A DNA stretch of 64,000 nt from Henriciella sp. (GCA_021776655.1 JAJFFK010000007.1:1-64000), one strand, 5' to 3'; positions 29,587 to 38,406 are shown, counted from the first letter of the stretch. The notes: generated from the sequence alone by a model not told the origin. A program made the numbers and translations.

Positions 29587-29604
29587 CCATACAGCACTGT
29601 ATTG
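29587..29604. promoter_or_regulatory. TetR operator, site 1
   Basis: CCATACA-GCAC-TGTATTG: one mismatch from a perfect 7-4-7 dyad. It overlaps TTGACA at 29602-29607, a -35 candidate for the membrane protein gene with CATAGA (29625-29630) as its weak -10, 17 bases downstream. It starts eight bases from the tetR start codon. Confidence 0.75.
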
Positions 29605-29630
29605 ACAAACCGCAAGATCAAACCCATAGA

Positions 29631-29648
29631 CCATACACTTATGTATGG
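29631..29648. promoter_or_regulatory. TetR operator, site 2
   Basis: CCATACA-CTTA-TGTATGG: perfect 7-4-7 dyad with the same half-sites as site 1, exactly 44 bases (about four helical turns) away. It would cover the transcription start and abut the ribosome site (GGAG, 29647-29650) of the membrane protein gene. Confidence 0.78.
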
Positions 29649-29656
29649 AGAAATTT

Positions 29657-30007
29657 ATGTCAGATACTTTTATCATTCTCGCCGGCAGCCTGGGCATGTT
29701 CATTGCCGTGGTGCATGGCTATCTCGGCGCGACAAAAGTGGTCGCTCCGGTCGAGGGGATCGCCGCTTCGTCAAAGCGCATCCTGCACGCGATCTTCTTC
29801 CTCAGCGCGGTTTACTGGTTCATCGGCGGCGCTGTTTTGGTCGCCGCGCCGGGCTACTTGTCGGACGAAGCAAGACGGGTTGCCGCCCTACTGGTCGGGG
29901 CCATGTATCTGTCTGCGGCTTTGGCAAATTTCTGGGGCACCAGAGGTCGCCATTTCGGTTGGATGCTGCTGAGCGTAGCGGTCATTTTCACATGGCTGGG
30001 TCGATAG
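29657..30007 (+). CDS. Small four-helix membrane protein, unrecognised
   Basis: A 116-residue protein with four predicted membrane helices (roughly 5-25, 43-65, 72-90 and 95-113), with few charges between them. I do not recognise the family. The start at 29657 has GGAG at 29647-29650; an ATG four codons upstream overlaps the operator and is less likely. Divergence from a tetR gene with two shared operators suggests an inducible membrane function such as export or envelope protection, but no transporter motif is visible. The MFS gene follows 74 bases later. Confidence 0.85.
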   Translation: MSDTFIILAGSLGMFIAVVHGYLGATKVVAPVEGIAASSKRILHAIFFLSAVYWFIGGAVLVAAPGYLSDEARRVAALLVGAMYLSAALANFWGTRGRHFGWMLLSVAVIFTWLGR

Positions 30008-30081
30008 AAGCCATCGCCTGAGCCAACTCTTCCCTTACGTCTGGCTTGCCCCAGCGAGTAAAGGTCGTCACCTTGCGCGGG

Positions 30082-31326
30082 ATGGATAGCGAACACGATA
30101 TCGACACGCCGCTGCTACCGCTAACCGGGTTTCAGCAGGGCATGATTGCGCTGGCCAGCGTCGCGATGGGTGCGGGGATGACGATCAATTTCGTTGTCGT
30201 TGCGCCGCTCGCCCGGCAAGCCGGCCTGACACCGATACAGGTTGCGGGCATCCTGACGCTTTCAACCACGATCTATGCGTTGATGATCCCGACCTGGGGA
30301 CGGCTCGCTAATCGCTTTGGCCGCAAGCGGGTCATGGTCTTCTCGCTCTTTGCCATGGGGCTGACCAATATGGCCTTCCTGTTTGCGCTCAGCGCTGCCC
30401 TGGCCGGGGCAATTGCCGGGATGACGATGTTCTTCACGCTGGTCTTTGTGCGGATATGGTTCGGCCTGTTATCGCCGGGATTGCAGCCCGCCTCGATGGC
30501 GGCAATGACCGATGCGACCACAGCCAAGACAAGGGCTGGCGGCCTCGGCATGATCGGTGCCGGGATGAGTATTGGGTCGATTATCGGTCCGGCAGGCGCG
30601 GCTGTTCTGGCCCCGTTTGGTGCACTGGCCCCGCTCTGGGGCTCGATCATATTCAGCCTGGTGTGCGGCGCTCTGATCGGGTTGATCTTGCCAGAGCGCC
30701 GCGATATCACGCGGACCAGTTCACGCCCCAAGCCGCTATCGATGCGCGACCCGCGTGTGTTCCCGCATTTGGTTTTCCTGTTCACCTATTTCGTTGCGGT
30801 TGGGATGATCCAGCAGACGCTCGGCTGGTTCATTGAGGATCATTACAAGGACACGCTCAATCTGACCAAAGAAGCTGTGGTCCTGTATACCGGTATCTCA
30901 TTTGCCTGTCTGGCAGTGATGATGGTGATCATTCAATTCGGCTATATCGTCCCGCGCAAGCCGGACCCGCGTAAAATCCTGCCGGTTGGATTGGCGCTTG
31001 TGTCGATCGGCTATATCGCCGCCAATCATGTCCATGCCTTTCCAGCAATGTGCGTCGCGTTTCTGGTCATTGGATCGGGCGCGGCGCTGGCTGTTCCCGC
31101 AGCAAATGCGCTCGGCAGCCTGTCGGTCAAACGCGAAGAACAGGCCTCAGCGGCGGCGCTGCTCGCTGCCGCGCCGCCATCCGGGTTCATCTTTGGCCCG
31201 CTGATCGGCGCGAGCCTTTACAGTCTTGCCTCACCGCTACCGTTCTATGTCGCCGCCACGATGATGGCCGTTCTGGCTGTATATGCCTTTACCATCACGT
31301 CGAAGCGCGAGATTGAGAGCGATTAG
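30082..31326 (+). CDS. Major facilitator superfamily transporter
   Basis: A 414-residue, twelve-helix transporter. The MFS signature between helices 2 and 3 is GRLANRFGRKRVMV. A central loop around residues 205-225 separates the two halves, and a Gly/Ala-rich helix 11 (AAAPPSGFIFGPLIGASLY) is typical. I start at the ATG at 30082 because the frame upstream opens only with TTG and lacks family-like sequence; the ribosome site is weak. It may be cotranscribed with the small membrane protein under TetR control. Substrate unknown; the drug/organic-anion exporter subfamilies look closest. Confidence 0.9.
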   Translation: MDSEHDIDTPLLPLTGFQQGMIALASVAMGAGMTINFVVVAPLARQAGLTPIQVAGILTLSTTIYALMIPTWGRLANRFGRKRVMVFSLFAMGLTNMAFLFALSAALAGAIAGMTMFFTLVFVRIWFGLLSPGLQPASMAAMTDATTAKTRAGGLGMIGAGMSIGSIIGPAGAAVLAPFGALAPLWGSIIFSLVCGALIGLILPERRDITRTSSRPKPLSMRDPRVFPHLVFLFTYFVAVGMIQQTLGWFIEDHYKDTLNLTKEAVVLYTGISFACLAVMMVIIQFGYIVPRKPDPRKILPVGLALVSIGYIAANHVHAFPAMCVAFLVIGSGAALAVPAANALGSLSVKREEQASAAALLAAAPPSGFIFGPLIGASLYSLASPLPFYVAATMMAVLAVYAFTITSKREIESD

Positions 31327-31331
31327 CTCCA

Positions 31332-31394
31332 TTTTCGCTCACGGCTAATCCTCGCTGACGCGAGCGCGGCGCAGGAGCGCCGGGTCGCACTTGC
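31332..31394 (+). repeat. Dispersed repeat family 2, copy 1
   Basis: Begins TTTTCGCTCACGGCTA, contains the palindrome CTCGCTGACGCGAG, and ends GCGCCGGGTCGCACTTGC. It aligns in reverse orientation with 45105-45179, which carries about a dozen extra bases in the middle. It lies between the convergent MFS and VOC genes. Confidence 0.8.
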
Positions 31395-31426
31395 TCCCGG
31401 AACTTTTCCGCTAAGAGCGAAACCGT

Positions 31427-31810
31427 TTACCCCGGCGCTACCATAGTGAACGCATTGAGCTTGTTGCCATCCAGATCGCGAAAGTATCCGGCATAGAAGC
31501 CAGCGGGTTCACCGCGTGGTCCCGGCGGACCTTCACACGTGCCGCCCTGTTCCAGTGCAATCGCGTGCAGGCGGTTCACTTGCGCCTGATCCTTGGCTTG
31601 CAGCGCCACCATTACGCCATTACCGACGCTGGGTGCTTCGCCATTAAACGGCTGGGTCAAGCCGATGCCCGCGCCGCCATCCATCGTTCCCCACGCGATA
31701 AATGTATCCATTTCCATCATCCGGCCACAACCGAGCTCTTTGAAAATCGCGTCATAGAACGCCGCATTGTTCTGTAGGTCGCTGGTGCCGAGGGTTACAT
31801 ATCCAATCAT
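31427..31810 (-). CDS. VOC (glyoxalase/bleomycin resistance) family protein
   Basis: A 127-residue single-domain vicinal-oxygen-chelate protein: MIGYVTLGTSDLQNNAAFYD opens the beta-alpha-beta-beta-beta unit, and YFRDLDGNKLNAFT closes it. The start at 31810 has AGGAGA eight bases upstream, so the longer frame (27 more residues of non-family sequence) is rejected. Members include dioxygenases, glyoxalases and drug-binding proteins; nothing here fixes the role. Single gene, convergent with the MFS gene. Confidence 0.88.
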   Translation of the reverse strand: MIGYVTLGTSDLQNNAAFYDAIFKELGCGRMMEMDTFIAWGTMDGGAGIGLTQPFNGEAPSVGNGVMVALQAKDQAQVNRLHAIALEQGGTCEGPPGPRGEPAGFYAGYFRDLDGNKLNAFTMVAPG

Positions 31811-31928
31811 GACTGGGTCTCCTGTTTGATCCTGATAGGAATACAAATACGCTCGTCGCGCAAGATCGTTCCTTCGACCAGTAAGGCACATCGCTAGTGA
31901 CAGTTTGTGACAGGAGGAAGCCTCGCGC

Positions 31929-32222
31929 CTAGGTTAATTTCACGGCGAGCGCGTCCATGAAGCCTGCCAATGTCACATCCAGCGCGGTTACGCCGTCGGC
32001 GTCATGCGTGGACAGCGTGACCTCAACCCGGTTGTAGACGTTAAACCATTCCGGGTGGTGGTCCATCTGCTCGGCCTTCAGCGCGCAGGCGGTCATGAAC
32101 CCCCAGGCAGTTTTGAAGTCTGCGAACTTGAACGTTTTGCAGATTGCATCGCGATCGCCAGCCAGGGCGGCCCAGCCGGGTAATGTCTCTAGCGCTTTTG
32201 AGGCGCCGACTCTCATTGCCAT
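31929..32222 (-). CDS. 4a-hydroxytetrahydrobiopterin dehydratase (pterin-4-alpha-carbinolamine dehydratase)
   Basis: A 97-residue enzyme that regenerates quinonoid dihydrobiopterin after aromatic amino acid hydroxylation. The active-site signature [18 protein letters not shown] and the trailing [12 protein letters not shown] are fully conserved. The ATG at 32222 has AGGAG formed partly from the stop region of the upstream lipoprotein gene; a GTG one codon earlier is possible. No phenylalanine hydroxylase gene is in the window. It is the last gene of a HAD-lipoprotein-PCD operon. Confidence 0.95.
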   Translation of the reverse strand: MAMRVGASKALETLPGWAALAGDRDAICKTFKFADFKTAWGFMTACALKAEQMDHHPEWFNVYNRVEVTLSTHDADGVTALDVTLAGFMDALAVKLT

Positions 32223-32225
32223 CAC

Positions 32226-32834
32226 TTACTCCTCTGCTGCTTCGTCTTCGGTCTCGTGAACAAAATACAACCAGCGGCCATCCTGATTTATCGCTGTCTT
32301 GATCCCGGGATAACCTTGCCCGGCCCGTATTCGCGCAATGCCGGTCTCGCCAACCAGGTCGTGCAATCGTGCCCGGTCGCTGAAGCTGAGCCGCTCTGGC
32401 ACCAGTTCTTCAGCGTCAAGTGCGGCCAAATCAGGCCAAATATACCACACCTCATCGCCAACAGTGCGGGTCGCGTACGGACCGTCCAACAGTATCTCAA
32501 GTTGGGCCAATGGATCAAACCCGGTGCGGCGCAGCAGGTCCCAGTGGACTCGGTTGGATTCACCGGAAAAGTTGGAAATGAAGGACGACTCAGCATCAGC
32601 AAGGCGCACCAGACGTGCCAGCGAGTTGCGCGCCAGAACCACCCGAATGTCGGCAATCTTGCTCTCGGCAGCCTCAGATAGCGCGATCACCGTATCAACT
32701 TGTGCCTCAACTGGCATGATCGCCGCCGGGGCCGCGTCAACGGTGATACGAACAATTGGCGTCCCCGCGTCAGGTTCTCCACACGCGGCCAGCCCCAGGC
32801 AGGCGCCAAGCAGCAAGGACCAAGCGCGCATCAT
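32226..32834 (-). CDS. Predicted lipoprotein, unrecognised
   Basis: A 202-residue protein with a clear lipoprotein signal (RAWSLLLGACLGLAACGEPD, lipobox LAAC). The mature part is mixed alpha/beta with acidic ends and contains GDEVWYIWPDLAALDAEELV and GYPGIKTAINQDGRWLYFVH. I do not recognise a family. Its ATG overlaps the HAD stop (ATGA), and its stop is followed at once by the PCD gene, so all three are translated from one message. Confidence 0.85.
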   Translation of the reverse strand: MMRAWSLLLGACLGLAACGEPDAGTPIVRITVDAAPAAIMPVEAQVDTVIALSEAAESKIADIRVVLARNSLARLVRLADAESSFISNFSGESNRVHWDLLRRTGFDPLAQLEILLDGPYATRTVGDEVWYIWPDLAALDAEELVPERLSFSDRARLHDLVGETGIARIRAGQGYPGIKTAINQDGRWLYFVHETEDEAAEE

Positions 32835-33481
32835 ATGCCCTCAAACCCAGTTGCAGCGCGAAGCTCCTCTAATAACTGGTCTTCACTTGTGACCTTGATC
32901 GTGGTCATTCCCATCGCCCGCGCGGGTTTGAGATTGATACCAAGATCATCAAGATAGATGCAGTTTGATGGCTCAACATCCAGCGCCTCGCACATCAGCG
33001 CATAGATGCGTGGATCAGGCTTGCGAATGCCAAGTTTTGAGCTCTCGATCACGTGGTCGAACAGCGCGAGGACCGCGCCCGCCTTGGCGGCTTTGCTCTC
33101 GTCGCTGCTCATCGACGCGCCTTTGCCGATCGGCGCGTTATTGGTGATGCAGCCGACTTTCACGTTCGACTTGCAGACTTTCAGCGCGTTGATCACCGCC
33201 GGGCGCAGTGAGCCTGACAAGAGCGCCAGCACATCCTTGCCAGGTATGTCATGGCCGAGAGCTTGGGCTTCGGTGCGAAACAGGGCGTCGAACGCATCGC
33301 CGTTCACGTCTGAGCGTTCCAGCTTGGCCCAGGCATTGCTGTCGCCATTGCGAGCATTAACCGAACGGATGAAATCCTTCGGCAAGCCGCGCTCAGCCTC
33401 ATAGCGGGTGAACGCCTCGAACGGCGACGAGGTCAGCACGCCGCCAAAATCCCATATTACCGCTTGTATATCTCTGCTCAT
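32831..33481 (-). CDS. HAD family hydrolase (haloacid dehalogenase-like, subfamily IA)
   Basis: A 216-residue phosphatase-like protein. Motif I is VIWDFGGVLTSS (first Asp kept, but second position Gly instead of Asp, the pattern of epoxide-hydrolase-N-terminal-like and FMN-type members). Motif II is in GCITNNAP, motif III is SSKLGIRKPDPRIY and motif IV is CIYLDDLGINLKPAR. The missing second aspartate weakens a simple phosphatase reading. It heads the HAD-lipoprotein-PCD operon. Confidence 0.92.
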   Translation of the reverse strand: MSRDIQAVIWDFGGVLTSSPFEAFTRYEAERGLPKDFIRSVNARNGDSNAWAKLERSDVNGDAFDALFRTEAQALGHDIPGKDVLALLSGSLRPAVINALKVCKSNVKVGCITNNAPIGKGASMSSDESKAAKAGAVLALFDHVIESSKLGIRKPDPRIYALMCEALDVEPSNCIYLDDLGINLKPARAMGMTTIKVTSEDQLLEELRAATGFEGI

Positions 33482-33497
33482 GGCAGGGGTTTAACGA

Positions 33498-33992
33498 CTA
33501 AACACCTGTTTCTTCAAGCGGTTTAGACGTGGTTTTGATCGCGCTTTCAATTTTGTTGCGAATGTCGTCTTTTGAGTCACGCATCGTAATGATGGTGACA
33601 ACCCGCTGATCGCGGCGGTCAACCAGTGCCATAAAGCCGGTCGCGCCCTTATTGGCGAGATACACGTCCTCAATCCCAAGCTCAGTCGCCTTTTGGGTCA
33701 GGCTCTCGGGTTGGCCGATGGAGAAATCAAACTTGGTGAACTCCACCGCCCGGCCATCAAAGTCAGGCACCACGGCGCGCAATTTCGGGTCGAGCACCGC
33801 GCATGATGAGCACCAAGCCGAATAGAACGTCGCGCCGACCAGATTGGCGCGGCCATCGGTGAACGCACTGGCCGGGTCCATCTCGGCCCCAACTGCCGCC
33901 TGATAGTCACCGCGATGAAACATCCCGCGCCCGACAAAGCCGACAATTGCAAGGACCAGAACGGCTGTGATGATTGTAGAGATGCGTTTCAT
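33498..33992 (-). CDS. Thioredoxin-fold protein, membrane-anchored
   Basis: A 164-residue protein with an N-terminal membrane segment or uncleaved signal (about 5-26) and a periplasmic thioredoxin-like domain. The redox motif is CSSC in TFYSAWCSSCAVLDP. The C-terminal strand region EDVYLANKGATGFMALVDR replaces the classical cis-proline block. The last 20 residues are a charged tail. It may handle disulfides or heme/copper delivery; no partner gene is adjacent. The HAD gene follows 16 bases downstream. Confidence 0.85.
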   Translation of the reverse strand: MKRISTIITAVLVLAIVGFVGRGMFHRGDYQAAVGAEMDPASAFTDGRANLVGATFYSAWCSSCAVLDPKLRAVVPDFDGRAVEFTKFDFSIGQPESLTQKATELGIEDVYLANKGATGFMALVDRRDQRVVTIITMRDSKDDIRNKIESAIKTTSKPLEETGV

Positions 33993-34079
33993 TCGGGAAA
34001 CTCCTGACGAGTAGATTGCTTTATCTGGTTTTCGGGTCAGTGGAAAAGACCCCTCGCGTCTTCGTGAAGCGCTAAGGGA

Positions 34080-34244
34080 TTATCGCGCGTCGATCAGCGT
34101 CCTCATGGCGGGCGTTGATCCAGCTTCCATCACGCCGCGCCCGGAGACTTCAAACCCGACCGCATCGAGCAGGGCCGCGTCGCGGTCTTCGCCGGGATTA
34201 TCCGGAGAACGGACAAAAAAAGCCCCTCCGTGAAGAGGGGCTTT
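34080..34244 (-). pseudogene. Possible 3' remnant of an unrecognised gene
   Basis: Reading on the minus strand from the TonB receptor terminator, a frame open from 34244 ends at a TAA (34080-34082). From about 34200 it has normal coding composition, with residues such as DNPGEDRDAALLDAVGFEVS and GVMEAGSTPAMRTLIDAR. There is no start codon with a ribosome site: the only ATGs are at 34130 and 34106. It looks like the C-terminal end of a lost gene. I do not recognise the family, and a chance open frame cannot be excluded. Confidence 0.35.
34215..34242 (-). terminator. Rho-independent terminator of the TonB receptor gene
   Basis: Minus-strand stem AGCCCCTC-TTCACG-GAGGGGCT (8 base pairs, 34221-34242) followed by a T run. 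It ends 30 bases after the receptor stop codon. Confidence 0.9.
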
Positions 34245-34271
34245 TCAAACTGTAATCCAGGTTAACCGAGC

Positions 34272-36758
34272 CTAGAATTCCTTACGAACCGTCACACCAT
34301 AGGTGCGTGGCTGGTTTGGATAACCCGAGACCGAGCCTGACTGAGCGACTGAAGGGAACGCTGTTGTCACGAATTCCTCTTTAAACAGATTGCGGCCCCA
34401 TAGAGAGACACGCAGACCATTCGGAGTTGTGACACCAAGCGATGCGTTGGCCAGATCAATCTTCTTCTGGAAGCCGATAATAGCTTGATTGGCAGGGTCA
34501 TCGAAATAGTCAACGCCACTCTCATGCTGCCAATCACCGCGTATATAGGCATCCATCCCGCCGATGACAAAGTCATAATTGCCCGAGAGAGATGTCACGA
34601 GCTTCGGGATACCAGAAGGGCGCTGTCCAGAAATGTCACCACTCGCCGAGTTTACGAAGCTGTCAAAGATCGGGTCTTGGGCCGTACCGGCAAAGACCAC
34701 TGTGAAATTGTCAGTCAAGCTGGCTGTAATGTCCCACTCAACCCCTTGCGTGGACTGCTCACCTGCATTGGCAAGTGTGAAGGCCGCGCCGGTAAAGGTG
34801 TTGGACTGGAACCCTTCAATGGTTTGGTCAAACACCGCAACATTGAAAGCAACCCGGTCGAATGAAGCTTTCAGGCCAAACTCCCAGACTTTCGCCTCCT
34901 CTGGGCCCGCCAAGCGGGTACCCGATGTCAGGTTCGGAACGTCCAGACCCGCATCACGAATAGGAGACGCCGGTGGGTTGGTTACCGGCGAACCAGAGAT
35001 GAAAATATCACTTGTCGGACGGCTATCAGATGACAGGTTCCAGGACGTCGCCTTGAAGCCGGTCGAATATGACCCATAGATATTGATGTAATCACTCACT
35101 TCATATGACAGGCGTAAAGCATATGTCAGCTTGTCGTCATTACTTTTGCCGTCCTCAATCACATTCGGGAAATCCAGGAAGGGTGGCAGAAATTGCAGAG
35201 CGGCCAATGGCAGGAACGGATTGAAGGCAGGGTCATCTGCAACCGCCGCTGGCACCCCGATGGCGACACCAAGCGCAACCAGATCAAGCGCAGAGAACGT
35301 GTCTGTCGACACCAGGTTACCAAAGGCGTCTTTTTCATCTTCGGTATAGTTCAACCCAACCGTTGCCGTCACGCGGTCGGTCAGGTGCGCGTCAAGCGTA
35401 CCAAACAGCGACCAGGCAGTATTATCCTGACCAAAGTTCAAGAACCGGCCTTGTCCTTCTTGTGCGAACAGGTTGCCAACGGCCGGGGCTCCACCAAGGA
35501 TACCCTCAACCGTGCCGAGGCCACCTCCAGTCAGGAGGTCCGCAAATCCGCGGAAATCGGCACCATATGTCAGTGATGACACTGTTTCGACCGATTCATC
35601 AAAATAGTACCCGCCGACCATCCAATCGATCATGCCGTCGGTATTATTAGACGTCAGTCGAATTTCCTGCGTGAATGTATCGATATCCCCGCGACTAGGA
35701 TTAGTTCCAATCAAATCAGCACTGGAGAAATCTGAATCCTGATCGGTTAAGAGGCTGGATGTACGATATGACGTAATCGATGTCAGGTCGGCAAACTTCG
35801 TTGCGTAATCAATTTGCCCAGAGAAGCCGTAATTTTCGATGTCATTTTCAGAATCGAAATTGTTGAACACTTCATATGAAAACGGGTTTTCGAAATCGAG
35901 ATTACCGCCAAGTGCGAGGATAGCTCCTCCTGTGGGACCATTAATGATATTGGCTGCAACACAGCAAATCTCATCGATCTTGTCATAGTCACCAATCAGG
36001 CGAACTTCCAGGTCCTCGTTTGGCGTAAACAATAGCTGCGCACGTAGGCCAAAACGATCGCGCTGATTGACATCCGTTCCGGTGGCCAGATCTTGTGCAT
36101 AGCCATCACGTTTGTTGAAATAGCCCGATGCACTGTACGCAATCGTGTCAGTGAGTGGCCCAGTGATGTCGGCTTTCAAACGCATGGCGTCGTAATTACC
36201 GTAGCTGGCCTCAACCGCGCCGCCGTGCTCGAACTGTGGCTTGCGGGTGATGACCGAAATCACACCAGCAGACGCGTTCTTGCCGAACAATGTCGATTGT
36301 GGGCCGCGCAGAACTTCCACGCGCTGCAGATTAGGCAAATCGGAGATCGCAGCCGCTGAACGAGACCGGTAGACACCATCAATGAACACACCAACCGATG
36401 GTTCGATACCGGCATTGTTGGCGCCATTACCAAAGCCACGAATCCGGAAATTCACGTTGGCAGATGACTGAAGCTGACCGACACTCAATGATGGAACAAG
36501 CGATTGCAGGTCATTCAAATCCTGAATTTCAGCTCTCGCAATAACCTCATCATCAACAACCGAAACCGCAACAGGAACATCCTGCAACGTCTGCTCGCGC
36601 TTTGTCGAGGTAACTGTAATCACCCCCAAACGTTTCGTTTCTTCACCTTCAGGTGCATCTTGCGCTGTTGCGAGACTGCCTACCATCAAGGCACCAAGCC
36701 CGACACCGCAGGATAACGCGGCCTTCAAAAAATAATCGCTCTTGTGCTTATTTCTCAT
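34272..36758 (-). CDS. TonB-dependent outer membrane receptor
   Basis: An 828-residue receptor: signal peptide to about residue 32 (LMVGSLATAQDAPE), a TonB-box-like segment RLGVITVTSTKRE, a plug domain (DVPVAVSVV through VLRGPQSTLFGKNASAGVI), and a 22-strand barrel ending in TYGVTVRKEF with terminal Phe. The sequence resembles the large iron-complex/sugar receptor group of Caulobacterales and Sphingomonadales, with no substrate hint. The ATG at 36758 has AGGAG seven bases upstream. It stands alone with its own terminator. The neighbouring genes (thioredoxin, PAS protein) do not suggest a substrate. Confidence 0.95.
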   Translation of the reverse strand: MRNKHKSDYFLKAALSCGVGLGALMVGSLATAQDAPEGEETKRLGVITVTSTKREQTLQDVPVAVSVVDDEVIARAEIQDLNDLQSLVPSLSVGQLQSSANVNFRIRGFGNGANNAGIEPSVGVFIDGVYRSRSAAAISDLPNLQRVEVLRGPQSTLFGKNASAGVISVITRKPQFEHGGAVEASYGNYDAMRLKADITGPLTDTIAYSASGYFNKRDGYAQDLATGTDVNQRDRFGLRAQLLFTPNEDLEVRLIGDYDKIDEICCVAANIINGPTGGAILALGGNLDFENPFSYEVFNNFDSENDIENYGFSGQIDYATKFADLTSITSYRTSSLLTDQDSDFSSADLIGTNPSRGDIDTFTQEIRLTSNNTDGMIDWMVGGYYFDESVETVSSLTYGADFRGFADLLTGGGLGTVEGILGGAPAVGNLFAQEGQGRFLNFGQDNTAWSLFGTLDAHLTDRVTATVGLNYTEDEKDAFGNLVSTDTFSALDLVALGVAIGVPAAVADDPAFNPFLPLAALQFLPPFLDFPNVIEDGKSNDDKLTYALRLSYEVSDYINIYGSYSTGFKATSWNLSSDSRPTSDIFISGSPVTNPPASPIRDAGLDVPNLTSGTRLAGPEEAKVWEFGLKASFDRVAFNVAVFDQTIEGFQSNTFTGAAFTLANAGEQSTQGVEWDITASLTDNFTVVFAGTAQDPIFDSFVNSASGDISGQRPSGIPKLVTSLSGNYDFVIGGMDAYIRGDWQHESGVDYFDDPANQAIIGFQKKIDLANASLGVTTPNGLRVSLWGRNLFKEEFVTTAFPSVAQSGSVSGYPNQPRTYGVTVRKEF

Positions 36759-37193
36759 CCATAATCTCCTAAAATACTGTGTTCATTTATGTCGCGATCG
36801 CTGGGAGGAGCGCCATTTTTTTGATGCTGACACTTAGGAGTGATGCTTAAGTTGAATTGGCCGCGAGGCAATACAGCTAACTCAATTGTGACACGACCAG
36901 CTGCGAAATGAGACATTTCTGCAACGGTGCTCTGGGCCAGGACCATGTCCTTTATCCAAACCGCGCCGCGAAGTTGTATCGACTTAGAACAGTCAGTGCG
37001 CGGCCTGAAACACAATTCCCCGGGCACGCGCAATCTAACCCCCTCAAATTCGCTCCGTGGGTGAAAGCTGGTTCAAATACCGACACTTATCGCCTGATGG
37101 GCGAGCCCAAAACTGGCGTATTCATTGCGATAGACGGGGTGAGATGATTTTTGGGTGCCGCCCTAAGGTGGTTGAGGTTGAACGGGTAAATAC
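36759..37193. other. 435-base divergent gap, no gene seen
   Basis: This gap separates the divergent TonB receptor and PAS protein genes and must hold both promoters. A 92-codon minus-strand frame reaching the receptor start codon has unlike-protein composition and no ribosome site. I see no riboswitch, Fur-box-like dyad or strong sigma-70 hexamer pair. Confidence 0.5.
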
Positions 37194-37742
37194 ATGAATA
37201 CAAAGACGCTACATCCAAATACGCAAACCTTGTTGTCTGCCTGGGAACGCATGCGCGCTGCACCCGATCAAACCGGTCATGGTCCGAGCACGGACCAGCA
37301 TGCCGACCTGATCGAATACCTGTTCGTGATCGAGCTGAGTGACGATGGGGTCTGGGCCTTCCGCAATGCTGGCGATCAGATGTCGACTTTGCTGGGCCGC
37401 GAATTAGGCGACCACGACTATCTCGATTTCTGGACTGGGCATGATCGCGAGATGCTGGCAGCCTTCCTTCACGCCGTTCACGAAAGCCGCCAGCCCGGTA
37501 TTGTCAAAGCTCGCGGCGAGACCCTGAACGGTCAGCGTATAGATATCGAAATGACCCTGGCTCCGTTGACCAGCTTACGGCCTGGGCGTCAGTCGGCTCG
37601 TATACTCGGGCTCTACCAAACCCTTGGCGCCACCAAGCTGCTCGCCGGGCGTCCGATTTGGCGCCACCGCCTAACCGCCGTTTTCCCGCCCGATATCCAG
37701 CCCGACCCGCCGCGCCTGAGGCTGGTTGCCAGCAACGACTAA
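37194..37742 (+). CDS. PAS-domain protein (PAS_5-like), small cytoplasmic
   Basis: A 182-residue protein of the small alphaproteobacterial PAS family that includes Caulobacter MopJ. The segment [20 protein letters not shown] then [16 protein letters not shown], followed by [14 protein letters not shown], is characteristic, and the basic C-terminus has no other domain. Relatives act in cell cycle or stress signalling and lack an enzymatic output domain. The ribosome site is weak (ACGGG). Its stop overlaps the stop of the convergent gamma carbonic anhydrase gene by four bases (CTAA). Confidence 0.8.
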   Translation: MNTKTLHPNTQTLLSAWERMRAAPDQTGHGPSTDQHADLIEYLFVIELSDDGVWAFRNAGDQMSTLLGRELGDHDYLDFWTGHDREMLAAFLHAVHESRQPGIVKARGETLNGQRIDIEMTLAPLTSLRPGRQSARILGLYQTLGATKLLAGRPIWRHRLTAVFPPDIQPDPPRLRLVASND

Positions 37743-38269
37743 TCGCAGCGCTTAAGGCCAGCTTTAAACCGCCGCCAATTATCGACATAGACCTGCGCCG
37801 ATCCTTTGATCAACATGACCTGTTGCGGACTGAGGGTTTTCACAACCTTGCCCGGCGCGCCCATGACCAGCGAATTGTCTGGGATCACCTTGCCTTCCGG
37901 GATCAGGCTATGGGCCCCAATGATGCAATTCTTGCCAATCACCGCGCCGTTCATGATCGTCGAGCCAATCCCGATCAGGCTCTCATCGCCAATTGTGCAG
38001 CCGTGCAGCATCACCATATGCCCAACCGTGACGTCCCGGCCGATGCTCAAAGGAGAACCAATGTCGGTGTGCAGCACGCTGCCATCCTGAATATTCGAGT
38101 TCCCACCAATCGTGATCGGATCATTGTCGCCGCGTATGACGGCATTGAACCAGACGCTGGCATTCTCGTGCAAGGTCACATCACCAAGGACGGTGGCATT
38201 TTCCGCAACCCAGAAATTGCCACTCTGCGGAAGCTTTGGAGCAATCCCGTTCAAGTCGTACAAAGCCAT
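37739..38269 (-). CDS. Gamma-carbonic anhydrase-like hexapeptide repeat protein
   Basis: A 176-residue left-handed beta-helix protein of the YrdA/PaaY type. Hexapeptide repeats run from [20 protein letters not shown] to [14 protein letters not shown]. The metal-site pattern is partly visible: [23 protein letters not shown] and [13 protein letters not shown] give histidines at the expected spacing. The start at 38269 (MALYDLNG) has AGGAG ten bases upstream; the longer frame adds a non-family extension. The role could be bicarbonate hydration or an acyltransferase-like housekeeping function. Divergent from phoH. Confidence 0.9.
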   Translation of the reverse strand: MALYDLNGIAPKLPQSGNFWVAENATVLGDVTLHENASVWFNAVIRGDNDPITIGGNSNIQDGSVLHTDIGSPLSIGRDVTVGHMVMLHGCTIGDESLIGIGSTIMNGAVIGKNCIIGAHSLIPEGKVIPDNSLVMGAPGKVVKTLSPQQVMLIKGSAQVYVDNWRRFKAGLKRCD

Positions 38270-38406
38270 AATTATGATACTCCTGATATTCATTTTGCTG
38301 GCGGATTAATCCTTAATGCCGGGTTAACCTTGCTAAGCTCTAATTCAATCAGAGATTCGCGAGGACGCTGCTAATGGTCGTAAACCGATCACCGCACATA
38401 TCCCCG

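Noticed and set aside
36755-37033. 92-codon minus-strand frame overlapping the TonB receptor start by ATGA
   Set aside because: The overlap is attractive, but the sequence has no ribosome site, unlike-protein composition and no recognisable family.
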